NCBI GenBank assembly: GCA_051873875.1
Contig: JBJEFI010000145.1
Span: 1 to 27,646 of the forward strand
Reading direction: 5' to 3'
From: JBJEFI01 sp051873875
Lineage (GTDB): Bacteria; Bacillota; Bacilli; Bacillales; Bacillaceae_G
Length of the DNA stretch: 27,646 nucleotides
Of the stretch, positions 13,998 to 21,504 are shown in pieces. The notes beneath the pieces were generated by a model that saw only the letters and a list, made by a program, of their open reading frames with translations, searched no databases and had not been told where the DNA came from. How positions within the stretch are numbered: position 1 is the first letter of the stretch; the number at the start of each line of letters is the position of its first letter. A program made the translations under genes and the position numbers.

Positions 13998-15386
13998 CTA
14001 CTTTCCTCTTCCTTTTAAAGCCTTTAACATTGGCGTAAATTTTAAACTCGTTTCCTGTAACTCTAATTCAGGAATTGATTTCTCAACAATTCCGCATCCA
14101 GCAAATAAATGTGCCTCTTTATCTACTAAAAGTGCTGAACGAATGGCAACGACGAAATCACCATTCCCATCTACATCTAACCAACCAATCGGTGCACCAT
14201 ACCACCCTCGTTCTAACGGTTCGTATGTCTTAATGATCTCCAGCGCATCTTGTTTTGGAAATCCACCTAATGCTGGGGTAGGATGAAGCAATGGAATTAA
14301 TTGAAAAACAGTCATCCCCTTTTTTAATTGCCCATAAATCGGCGTATATAAATGACTAAGGAAAGGTGTTTTTAAAATAGTCGGTTTATTTCCATAGGAA
14401 ACTTTCTCCGCTACATTCGTTAATTCATTTAAAATCATATCTACAACAATTTGATGTTCTTCTAAATTTTTCGTATCGTTAAGCAATTCCTCTATGTATT
14501 GTTCTTCTTTTTCTTCGTTTTCTCCACGCTTAATCGTTCCTGCTAATGCCATTGTTGAAAAATGAAAGTTATCTACTTTCATTAATCGTTCTGGTGTAGC
14601 ACCTACAAAGCAACGCTCCCCTTGTTGAAACGCAAAAATAAAACTATTTGGCTGTTGAATTTGTAACTGGCGTAAAATAGCTAATGAATCAATTGATGAT
14701 GCAGTTGATACGATTAATTCTCTAGCTGCAACAACCTTCTTCACTTTTCCATCTTTAATATGTTGAATCATTTGTTCTACACTTTGAAGCCATTGCTCTT
14801 TTGCTACTTCTCGTTCGTCTTCAATGATACAATCCATAAATGCTAACGTATGCGTACCATTAAACTCTTCTTCTAATTCATAAAAAGGAGTTAATACATC
14901 TTCGATTTTCGTTGTTGTCTCTACTAAATAGTTCATCATTAAATAAGAATGTTGTTTACGATGAACATACGCAAATTTTGGCAAAATAAACGTTGCACCA
15001 TCTAAGCCTTTCCATAATTCACTTTCTCTTTCATCGAAAGAAAAACCTCCAAAGACAAATGGCTTTATTTTATTTTCCCCACTTACTAAAACGGTTTCAC
15101 CCTTTTGTAAAAAAGAGCGACTTTCTTGTTCAATCTGATTAAATCGTTGCTCGTTATTTCCTTTAAAGCACTTGCACAAGCCAATTCCAGTAACACTTTC
15201 CTTCTCTAATTCGTTATACAAAAAGAAGCGATTCGTTTCTTTCTTACCTAACGAATAAAAAAGAAGAGGATCACGATGCTCCACTTCTTTTACAACGGTC
15301 AATAATACGGATTGCCCTAGTGTTACTGCTTTTTCCCGCGCCTTGTGGAGTGCATTTGCTATTTCTTCATGATGTAATTGTTTCAA
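13998..15386 (-). CDS. menF: Isochorismate synthase, menaquinone-specific
   Basis: MenF converts chorismate to isochorismate, the first committed step of menaquinone synthesis. The C-terminal chorismate-binding domain shows VGATPERLM, MALAGTIKRG, EHQIVVDMI, HPTPALGGFPK, RGWYGAPIGW and the final LFAGCGIV, which place it with MenF/EntC/DhbC. The men context makes it MenF. I chose the TTG start (462 residues, beginning KQLHHEEIANALHKARE) because GGGGGA lies six bases upstream. Another TTG 13 codons earlier has only a weak ribosome site. It is the first gene of the minus-strand men operon and is divergent from menA. Confidence 0.93.
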   Translation of the reverse strand: MKQLHHEEIANALHKAREKAVTLGQSVLLTVVKEVEHRDPLLFYSLGKKETNRFFLYNELEKESVTGIGLCKCFKGNNEQRFNQIEQESRSFLQKGETVLVSGENKIKPFVFGGFSFDERESELWKGLDGATFILPKFAYVHRKQHSYLMMNYLVETTTKIEDVLTPFYELEEEFNGTHTLAFMDCIIEDEREVAKEQWLQSVEQMIQHIKDGKVKKVVAARELIVSTASSIDSLAILRQLQIQQPNSFIFAFQQGERCFVGATPERLMKVDNFHFSTMALAGTIKRGENEEKEEQYIEELLNDTKNLEEHQIVVDMILNELTNVAEKVSYGNKPTILKTPFLSHLYTPIYGQLKKGMTVFQLIPLLHPTPALGGFPKQDALEIIKTYEPLERGWYGAPIGWLDVDGNGDFVVAIRSALLVDKEAHLFAGCGIVEKSIPELELQETSLKFTPMLKALKGRGK

Positions 15387-15451
15387 TCTGGATCCCCCAT
15401 TCTCCACATTGCTGTTTTTTCGCAAATTTACCCTATTTTTACCTTAACTTT

Positions 15452-15481
15452 AAGATACACCGATTCGTTTAATAGTGTCAA
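15452..15481 (-). promoter_or_regulatory. Promoter of the menF-D-H-B(-E-C) operon
   Basis: On the minus strand a perfect -35 TTGACA (15476-15481) and -10 TATCTT (15452-15457) are 18 bases apart, about 65 bases before the chosen menF start. Confidence 0.65.
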
Positions 15482-15509
15482 TAAAAGACGGTCAATATTA
15501 CTGCTATCA

Positions 15510-15539
15510 TTGACATTCATTCTACTTTTCTCCTAAACT
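15510..15539 (+). promoter_or_regulatory. menA promoter
   Basis: A perfect -35 TTGACA (15510-15515) is followed by 18 bases and -10 TAAACT (15534-15539). The leader to the menA ATG would be about 26 bases. The two divergent men promoters have their -35 boxes about 28 bases apart. Confidence 0.65.
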
Positions 15540-15571
15540 AATAAGTGAAGTATATTAAAGGGGAGAACTTC

Positions 15572-16498
15572 ATGCAAATACAACAGCAAACTATTCAGAA
15601 ACAGTCTTTATGGAAAATGTGGTGGAACCTTCTTCGTCCTCATACATTAACTGCTGCAATTATTCCAGTTTTAATTGGAACCGTTTATGCATGGCAAACA
15701 GAACAGCAATTTTCCTTTGGTTTATTTATCGCCATGCTAACTGCATCGTTGCTTATTCAAATTGCAACAAATAATTTCAATGAGTACTTTGATTACAAAC
15801 GGGGACTAGATAATGAAGACTCAATTGGAATAGGTGGATCTATTGTCCGAGATGGAATGAAACCAAAAACAATTTTATATTTTTCATATGGGTGCTTGCT
15901 CGTTGCCCTTCTTATCGGTGTTTATATTTGTAATGAAACAAGCTGGTGGTTAGCAGCAATTGGACTTGTATCAATGGCAGTTGGTTACTTGTATACGGGG
16001 GGACCATATCCGATTGCCTATACACCGTTTGGAGAAATTATAGCAGGCGGATTTATGGGTGTATTAATTATTGGTATTTCCTTCTACATTCAAACGCTAA
16101 GTCTACATACAGACGTTGTTATTTTATCCATTCCAACTTCTTTATTAATTGGTGCTATTTTATTAGCTAATAACATTCGTGACTTAGATAATGATAAAGA
16201 AAACGGGAGAAAAACACTGGCTATTTTAATAGGAAAAGAGAAGGCTATTTTTGTTTTAGCTACTTTTTTCTTTCTTGCTTATATTAGCGCAACAATCTTC
16301 TCCATTATTGGTCTTGTTAGCCCACTTGTTAATATTTGTTACTTAAGCTTACCACTTGCCATTCGAGCAGTGAAAACATTTAAGGAAAATGATACACCAT
16401 TAACAATGATGCCTGCCATGGCAAGCACAGCAAAACTTTGTACGATACACGGCTTCTTATTTGCTTTAGGAATGATTATTTCTCTTTATTTAAATTAA
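15572..16498 (+). CDS. menA: 1,4-Dihydroxy-2-naphthoate polyprenyltransferase
   Basis: MenA attaches the isoprenoid tail to dihydroxynaphthoate, giving demethylmenaquinone, and sits in the membrane. The 308-residue UbiA-family protein has eight to nine hydrophobic segments and both aspartate-rich prenyl-diphosphate motifs. The first is NNFNEYFDYKRGLDNED with D74 and D80; the second is NNIRDLDND with D204 and D208. The ATG (MQIQQQTIQKQS) was chosen over a GTG nine codons upstream because AAAGGGGAG immediately precedes it. It is divergent from the rest of the men genes, as in other Bacillus, and has its own promoter and terminator. Confidence 0.96.
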   Translation: MQIQQQTIQKQSLWKMWWNLLRPHTLTAAIIPVLIGTVYAWQTEQQFSFGLFIAMLTASLLIQIATNNFNEYFDYKRGLDNEDSIGIGGSIVRDGMKPKTILYFSYGCLLVALLIGVYICNETSWWLAAIGLVSMAVGYLYTGGPYPIAYTPFGEIIAGGFMGVLIIGISFYIQTLSLHTDVVILSIPTSLLIGAILLANNIRDLDNDKENGRKTLAILIGKEKAIFVLATFFFLAYISATIFSIIGLVSPLVNICYLSLPLAIRAVKTFKENDTPLTMMPAMASTAKLCTIHGFLFALGMIISLYLN

Positions 16499-16515
16499 AA
16501 AACAAGCCGTTTGCT

Positions 16516-16551
16516 AAAAAATCCTTCTACTCTTTCTAGAAGGATTTTTTT
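16516..16551 (+). terminator. Intrinsic terminator after menA
   Basis: AAAAAATCCTTCT pairs with AGAAGGATTTTTT around a nine-base loop, ending in a T-run. It lies 17 bases after the menA stop. Confidence 0.92.
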
Positions 16552-16596
16552 AGGTTGTATTGAATTTTAAAAAGAAAACGATTAGGTGGGATTGTA

Positions 16597-16875
16597 TTGA
16601 ATTATATGCTTCTGTTATCGTCCTTGTTTCTTTCTACAGCTTTATCTGTTCTAACCTTTAAAAGGAAAGGGAACAAATCGTTAGGCTTATTCGTTGCTTT
16701 TGTGATAAACGTATCCTTTTTAGGCACAGCAATGTGGATATTATATACGCTAAGTGAATTTCGCTTCGTTTCTTTTAATCACTACCTCTTATTCTTCGCT
16801 ATCCCAATCGTAACTTGGATTAATTTCATCATTCTTGAAGTTGTACGATACAAAGAACTAAGAATAAAAAGTTAA
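16597..16875 (+). CDS. Small membrane protein of unknown function
   Basis: A 92-residue protein that I do not recognise. It starts at TTG, six bases after AGGTGGG; the next ATG, three codons in, is too far from that site to be preferred. Three hydrophobic stretches are visible: about residues 3-19, 29-51 (GLFVAFVINVSFLGTAMWIL) and 62-82. A short positively charged loop (KRKGNK) follows the first. The C-terminus is basic (VRYKELRIKS), which suggests it faces the cytoplasm. It stands between menA (beyond a terminator) and yteA (78 bases further), on the same strand. No catalytic motif is visible. It could share a transcript with yteA. Confidence 0.7.
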   Translation: MNYMLLLSSLFLSTALSVLTFKRKGNKSLGLFVAFVINVSFLGTAMWILYTLSEFRFVSFNHYLLFFAIPIVTWINFIILEVVRYKELRIKS

Positions 16876-16953
16876 TTTTCATTACAGTCGGATAAAAATT
16901 CCTCTTTCATCCAATACTAGAAATTGAAATAGTAAAGAAAAGAGGAGATACAA

Positions 16954-17670
16954 ATGCTTTCATCTCAACAAAAGCAACATTTACATGGTCTACTCATAAA
17001 TGAAAAAAATAGACTGGAAAAAGAAGTAAGTATGAATGACGGTAGATTCTCTCGATCAGAAAAAGAATGGGTTGGTGAATTATCAAGCTATGACAATCAT
17101 CCTGCAGATATGGGATCAGAGTTATTTGAACTTGAAAAAGATTTAGCCATTGATAACTTACTAAAAAAAGAATTAGAAGATGTCAATCGTGCCCTTCAGG
17201 CGATGGAACAAGGCACCTACGGTATTTGTGCTGCCAGTGGTGAAGAAATTCCATATGAACGTCTACTTGCGGTTCCGACTACCTTATATTCTATCGAACA
17301 TGTACCAGATTATACACCACGCGACCGCCCTGTAGAAGAAGATGTCATGTCCCCTTCCGTCAGAAACTATACCCTTGGCGTAGAACAAGACGCTGAGGAC
17401 ACATGGCAAGATGTAGCTCGTTACGGCTCATCCGATACACCAGCTGACTTTAATCAAGATATCGATAATTATAGCGATACATTCATTCACTCTGATGAAC
17501 CTGTTGGCTATGTAGAAGATCTAGAAAATGTCATTGGAACAGATATGTACGGAAAAAATCCTCGTGTTATTCCAAGTCCACAGCATAATGCATTAGAAGA
17601 AATGTTAGATGAATATGAATGGCGTATGCTCCAAGGAGAATTAGAAAATGAGAGAGATTGGTACGACTGA
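16954..17670 (+). CDS. yteA: YteA-like protein, TraR/DksA zinc-finger family with degenerate finger
   Basis: The 238-residue product has an N-terminal alpha-helical hairpin region (KQHLHGLLINEKNRLEKEV and DLAIDNLLKKELEDVNRAL) like DksA coiled coils. A zinc-finger-like segment follows, YGICAASGEEIPYERLLAVP. Only one cysteine (C92) of the four zinc ligands remains, so it probably does not bind zinc the usual way. The C-terminal half is acidic and specific to YteA proteins, which are linked to sporulating Bacillus. The position directly after the menA region matches Bacillus subtilis yteA. The ATG follows GAGGAG. Binding to RNA polymerase would be an inference from the DksA family only. Confidence 0.88.
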   Translation: MLSSQQKQHLHGLLINEKNRLEKEVSMNDGRFSRSEKEWVGELSSYDNHPADMGSELFELEKDLAIDNLLKKELEDVNRALQAMEQGTYGICAASGEEIPYERLLAVPTTLYSIEHVPDYTPRDRPVEEDVMSPSVRNYTLGVEQDAEDTWQDVARYGSSDTPADFNQDIDNYSDTFIHSDEPVGYVEDLENVIGTDMYGKNPRVIPSPQHNALEEMLDEYEWRMLQGELENERDWYD

Positions 17671-17711
17671 TAAATAGAAGTAAATTTTCTTTACGTTTAT
17701 ATAAAAATCAA

Positions 17712-17741
17712 AAAGCCACTCTATTTGCATAGGGTGGCTTT
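17712..17741. terminator. Bidirectional terminator between yteA and the cold-shock gene
   Basis: AAAGCCACTCTA pairs with TAGGGTGGCTTT (one G-T pair) around a six-base loop. The minus strand continues into a long T-rich run, so it mainly fits the end of the cold-shock transcript. The plus strand has a weaker tail for yteA. Confidence 0.82.
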
Positions 17742-17760
17742 AATTTACACGAATGTAAAA

Positions 17761-17961
17761 TTATTTTTTAACTACGTTAGCAGCTTGAGGTCCACGGTTA
17801 CCTTCAACGATTTCGAAAGAAACTTCTTGACCTTCTTCTAAAGTTTTGAAACCTTCGCCTTGGATTGCTGAGAAGTGAACGAATACATCGTTTCCGCCTT
17901 CAGTTTGGATAAATCCGTATCCTTTTTCGCCGTTAAACCATTTAACTTTACCTACCATCAT
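17761..17961 (-). CDS. Cold-shock protein (CspA/CspB family)
   Basis: This is a single cold-shock domain of 66 residues (65 if the second of two adjacent ATGs is used). RNA-binding motifs RNP1 KGYGFI (residues 13-18) and RNP2 VFVHF (26-30) are intact, as are the usual KVKWFN start and GPQAANV end. Such proteins bind single-stranded RNA and DNA and act as RNA chaperones. The first ATG is nine bases after GGAGG. Its promoter lies near 18153-18181, giving a leader of about 185 bases with a hairpin at its 5' end. Long leaders are usual for cold-shock mRNAs and often carry the regulation. The paralogue name (cspB, cspC, cspD) cannot be decided here. Confidence 0.96.
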   Translation of the reverse strand: MMVGKVKWFNGEKGYGFIQTEGGNDVFVHFSAIQGEGFKTLEEGQEVSFEIVEGNRGPQAANVVKK

Positions 17962-18106
17962 GTTGGTATACCTCCAAAAATGTATTACTATCTTTTCTAA
18001 CATATACCGCCAAGGAACAAAGGAACTTATACTATCCAAGCAAACCTCGAGATGTTCAAAAGCTTTTGAATCCTATTACCTTATATGACAGAAACTATAG
18101 CGCTCC

Positions 18107-18143
18107 TGACAATATACTCACGCTATTATAGTGAGTATTGTCA
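18107..18143 (-). promoter_or_regulatory. Hairpin at the 5' end of the cold-shock mRNA leader
   Basis: The arms TGACAATACTCAC and GTGAGTATATTGTCA (minus strand) pair over 13 bp with a two-base bulge and a nine-base loop. The arm begins only a few bases after the predicted transcription start. It may stabilise the mRNA or act as a temperature-sensitive leader element. As DNA it could also be an operator. Confidence 0.65.
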
Positions 18144-18152
18144 TCTATTACC

Positions 18153-18181
18153 ACTATAGCATGCTAATAATTGTTTGTCAA
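18153..18181 (-). promoter_or_regulatory. Cold-shock gene promoter
   Basis: On the minus strand a perfect -35 TTGACA (18176-18181) is 17 bases from -10 TATAGT (18153-18158). This is one of the strongest promoter matches in the window, fitting a highly expressed gene. Confidence 0.8.
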
Positions 18182-18205
18182 ATTATTATTTGTCAAATTA
18201 TTATT
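18176..18205. repeat. Two tandem 15-bp repeats over the cold-shock -35 box
   Basis: TGTCAAATTATTATT occurs twice with no spacer (18176-18190 and 18191-18205). Each unit places a TTGACA hexamer on the minus strand; only the promoter-proximal one has a suitably spaced -10. Confidence 0.9.
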
Positions 18206-18325
18206 TACATTCGAACATATTTTAGGGTTATCGAATATACATATACATGGTAAAAAAGCCCTTATTAATCAAGAAAAAGGCCATTTTTTCAACTTCATCC
18301 TAAACATGAAAAGAGCGTGAAAAAC

Positions 18326-19042
18326 ATGACTAATGAACCAACTAAACAAACATTGCTATTACTGGCTGAATGTTGTTTACAATCTTACCGTTATGCGAAA
18401 GGAGAGAAAGACATTATTATCCCTCCTTCCTACGAATTGATTGCACCTATTCACACTCCTTCCAAAGAACCCTTTGGTCTTGTATTAGAATCAAAAGAAG
18501 CAGTAATTATTGCTTTTCGAGGTACACAATCACAAGAAAATTTAATAAAAGATATGGAAATTCAACAAATTCTCTATCCTTTATGCGAAAATGCTGGAAA
18601 CGTCCATTCTGGCTTTTTAAGTATCTATACAGAGATACGTCCTAGTCTTCTTTATTACCTTTCTTCCCTACCTAAAACAAAACCACTTATCATTACAGGT
18701 CATAGCTTAGGTGGTGCATTAGCCATTCTTGCTGCACTAGATGTAAAAGTAAATACTCCCTTTGAACAAGTTATAATGTGTAACTTCGGTGCACCAAAGG
18801 TTGGCGATAAACCATTTGTCACTACTTATAATAAACATCTTCTTAATAGCTATCGGGTCATTAACTTATTTGATGGTATCCCTCTCTTTCCTCCGTCCAA
18901 AAAATTAATGGAATCCCTTCTTAATGAAAAATTAGAATATGTTCATGTAGAAAAAGTCGTTATTCTTTCTAAATATGAAAAGTCGTTAACAGATGCACAC
19001 AATCTTCAAACATATATAGTAGCATTGCAAAAATGGAAATAA
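18326..19042 (+). CDS. Class 3 lipase-like alpha/beta hydrolase
   Basis: The 238-residue enzyme has a complete lipase class 3 set: oxyanion segment AFRGTQ (63-68), nucleophile elbow GHSLGG with S127, acid D183 in NLFDGIPLFPP, and H225 in DAHNLQTY. It therefore probably cleaves ester bonds of glycerides, phospholipids or similar lipids; the natural substrate is not evident. There is no signal peptide or membrane segment, so it is probably cytoplasmic, unlike secreted lipases of this fold. I chose the ATG ten bases after AAAAGAG over a GTG three codons upstream that sits too close to that site. It is a single gene, convergent with glgP through a shared terminator. Confidence 0.88.
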   Translation: MTNEPTKQTLLLLAECCLQSYRYAKGEKDIIIPPSYELIAPIHTPSKEPFGLVLESKEAVIIAFRGTQSQENLIKDMEIQQILYPLCENAGNVHSGFLSIYTEIRPSLLYYLSSLPKTKPLIITGHSLGGALAILAALDVKVNTPFEQVIMCNFGAPKVGDKPFVTTYNKHLLNSYRVINLFDGIPLFPPSKKLMESLLNEKLEYVHVEKVVILSKYEKSLTDAHNLQTYIVALQKWK

Positions 19043-19079
19043 AAAATCCAAGCAGTTTATACATACATGCTTGGATTTT
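19043..19079. terminator. Bidirectional terminator between the lipase gene and glgP
   Basis: AAAATCCAAGCA pairs with TGCTTGGATTTT around a 13-base loop, with T-runs on both strands. It ends the lipase gene on the plus strand and the glg operon on the minus strand. Confidence 0.9.
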
Positions 19080-19084
19080 ATTTT

Positions 19085-21490
19085 TTATTTTACTTTTATA
19101 GACTTGATATTCCAAATATCCTTTGCATATTCAGAAATAGTTCGATCACTTGAGAAATGTCCAGATTGAGCAATGTTTGTAATACACATTCGCGCCCATT
19201 TTTGACGATCTTTATATGCTTCATTTAAACGAGCTTGAGCATCTACATATGAACTAAAGTCACGCAATACAAAATACTCGTCATTTTGAATTAATAAGGA
19301 ATCAAATAACACTTCAAATTCTTCACGACCTACTGGGAAGAATCCATTTATTAACTGATCTAATACTTCTTTAATTCGTAAATCATGGTAATAATAATCC
19401 GAAGAACGATATCCACCATTTTTTTGATAGTTCATGACCTCTGCTGCATTTAGACCGAAAATAAAAATATTATCTTCTCCTACTAAGTCGCCAATTTCAA
19501 TGTTTGCACCGTCTAATGTTCCCATTGTTACGGCACCATTCATCATAAATTTCATGTTTCCAGTACCAGAAGCTTCTTTACTAGCCGTTGAAATTTGTTC
19601 ACTCACATCTGCTGATGGGAATAATTTTTCAGCAATGGATACGCGATAATTTTCAATAAATACGACCTTTAATAAATCACGAGTTTGCGGATCATTATTT
19701 ACCTTTTGTGCTACCGAGTTAATTAATTTAATCACTCGTTTTGCATAATAATATCCTGGCGATGCCTTTGCACCAAAGATGAAGGTGCGTGGTTCAATCG
19801 TGAAAGAAGGATCTGCTTTTATTCGATTATATAAGTACATAATATGCATAACGTTTAGTAATTGACGTTTATAGGCGTGCAAACGTTTGATTTGTATGTC
19901 AAAAATAGAGTTTGGATCAACGATAATGCCATTATGCTCTTTGATATAATTAGCCATAATTTCTTTTCGTTCTTTTTTTACTTTTGCTAAATCCGTTTGG
20001 AACGCTTTATCATCACGAAATGCATTTAACTTTGTTAATTGATATGGATCTTTAATAAATCCATCACCAATTGCTCCTTTAATTAATCCTGTTAATTGAG
20101 GATTCGCATGTAATAACCAACGACGATGTGTAATTCCGTTTGTTTTATTATTAAACTTCTCAGGTTCGTACTCATAGAAATCACGTAATTCACGTTCTTT
20201 TAAAATATCTGTATGAATTTGCGCTACTCCATTAACACTGTGACTACCTGCAATCGCTAAGTGAGCCATTTTTACTACATCATGAGCGATAATCGCCATG
20301 TTCTCAATTTTGCTCCAATCCCCTGGATATTTATCCCATAATTGATGACAGTAACGCTCATTGATCTCATTTACAATCATATAAATACGTGGTAATAATG
20401 GTTGGAAGATACGAATTGGCCATTTTTCTAATGCTTCAGACAAGGTTGTATGGTTTGTATATGCCATCGTTTGAGTCGTAATATACCATGCTTCATCCCA
20501 GCCAAGACCCTCTTCATCCATTAACAGACGCATCAATTCAGGTATCGCTAATACTGGATGCGTATCGTTTATTTGAATCGCTACTTTTTCGTGAAATTTG
20601 CGAACATCTCCACCTTGATTTTTATAGCCACGTAAAATATTTTGTAAGCTTGCAGATACTAAGAAGTATTGTTGCTTTAAGCGAAGTACTTTTCCTTCAT
20701 CATTTGTATCATCTGGATATAAAAATTCAGACACGGCTTCAGTTTCTCGCTTATACTGTAAAATACCTTTGTTTTTCGGAATAGTTCCCGCTTGCTCTGC
20801 ACTCCATAATCGTAACGTATTTACTGTATTCGTCTTATAACCAACGACAGGTACATCATATGGTACAGCTGAAATTGTTTCGGCATCAATTAATTTGAAT
20901 GTTAACTGTTCTTCATCTTGAATCGTATCTACTCTACCATAAAAATGAACATCTATCGCTTGATCTGAACGACGAACTTCCCATACATACCCATTTCGTA
21001 ACCATTGATCTGGAAGCTCTACTTGATAGCCATCTACGATTTTTTGTTCAAATAAACCATGCTTATAACGAATACCAAAACCATGACCAGGTAAATTTAA
21101 GCTAGCCATTGAATCTAAGAAACATGCTGCTAAACGGCCTAATCCACCATTTCCTAACCCCGCATCTGCTTCTATTTCTTCAATATCATCTAACTTAATA
21201 CCTAACTCACTTAATCCTTCTTCGACCATATCACGAATACCTAAATTAATTAAGTTAGCACCTAATAATGTTCCAATTAAAAATTCAATTGAAAAATAAA
21301 ATACTTCTTTTTCATTTTTTGTGCGATATGCTTCGTTCGTTTTTATCCAGCGAGTACTAATATATTCGCGGACCATATTTCCTAGCGTATAATATTGTTG
21401 CTCTATTGTTGATTGATCGAACTTTTCCCCAAAAGTTAGCTCTAGTTTTTCTAAAAACTGTGCTTTGAATCTTTTTTTATTTGCGAACAA
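19085..21490 (-). CDS. glgP: Glycogen phosphorylase
   Basis: GlgP releases glucose-1-phosphate from glycogen chain ends using pyridoxal phosphate. The protein has the GT35 signatures NGGLGRLAACFLDSMASL, GNGGLG, and EASGTGNMKFMMNGA. The lysine of the last (about K647) forms the cofactor Schiff base. I chose the TTG start (reading FANKKRFKAQF, 801 residues): AAGGGGA lies at proper distance, whereas for the GTG three codons upstream the same site would touch the start codon. It is the last gene of glgBCDAP, 14 bases after glgA. It works opposite to GlgA, allowing stored glucan to be mobilised. Confidence 0.95.
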   Translation of the reverse strand: MFANKKRFKAQFLEKLELTFGEKFDQSTIEQQYYTLGNMVREYISTRWIKTNEAYRTKNEKEVFYFSIEFLIGTLLGANLINLGIRDMVEEGLSELGIKLDDIEEIEADAGLGNGGLGRLAACFLDSMASLNLPGHGFGIRYKHGLFEQKIVDGYQVELPDQWLRNGYVWEVRRSDQAIDVHFYGRVDTIQDEEQLTFKLIDAETISAVPYDVPVVGYKTNTVNTLRLWSAEQAGTIPKNKGILQYKRETEAVSEFLYPDDTNDEGKVLRLKQQYFLVSASLQNILRGYKNQGGDVRKFHEKVAIQINDTHPVLAIPELMRLLMDEEGLGWDEAWYITTQTMAYTNHTTLSEALEKWPIRIFQPLLPRIYMIVNEINERYCHQLWDKYPGDWSKIENMAIIAHDVVKMAHLAIAGSHSVNGVAQIHTDILKERELRDFYEYEPEKFNNKTNGITHRRWLLHANPQLTGLIKGAIGDGFIKDPYQLTKLNAFRDDKAFQTDLAKVKKERKEIMANYIKEHNGIIVDPNSIFDIQIKRLHAYKRQLLNVMHIMYLYNRIKADPSFTIEPRTFIFGAKASPGYYYAKRVIKLINSVAQKVNNDPQTRDLLKVVFIENYRVSIAEKLFPSADVSEQISTASKEASGTGNMKFMMNGAVTMGTLDGANIEIGDLVGEDNIFIFGLNAAEVMNYQKNGGYRSSDYYYHDLRIKEVLDQLINGFFPVGREEFEVLFDSLLIQNDEYFVLRDFSSYVDAQARLNEAYKDRQKWARMCITNIAQSGHFSSDRTISEYAKDIWNIKSIKVK

Positions 21491-21504
21491 ATCGTTCACT
21501 CCCC

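Larger units (their letters stand above)
17962..18325. other. Cold-shock gene leader and upstream region
   Basis: The 364 bases contain the roughly 185-base leader of the cold-shock gene, a hairpin at its 5' end, the promoter, a tandem 15-bp repeat, and a weak hairpin-like stretch (18255-18292) before the lipase start. No extra gene is seen. Confidence 0.75.

Noticed and set aside
13957..14286. 109-codon plus-strand reading opposite menD/menF
   Set aside because: It is antisense to two well-supported, conserved genes, with no ribosome site and no recognisable protein features.
18255..18292. Weak hairpin between the cold-shock promoter and the lipase gene as a terminator
   Set aside because: Only five or six pairs can form (AAGCC...GGC) around a long loop, and no gene upstream would need it; left as unassigned.
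20488..20784. 98-codon plus-strand reading opposite glgP
   Set aside because: It is a shadow of the glgP reading frame; its composition mirrors the opposite strand and no family is recognised.
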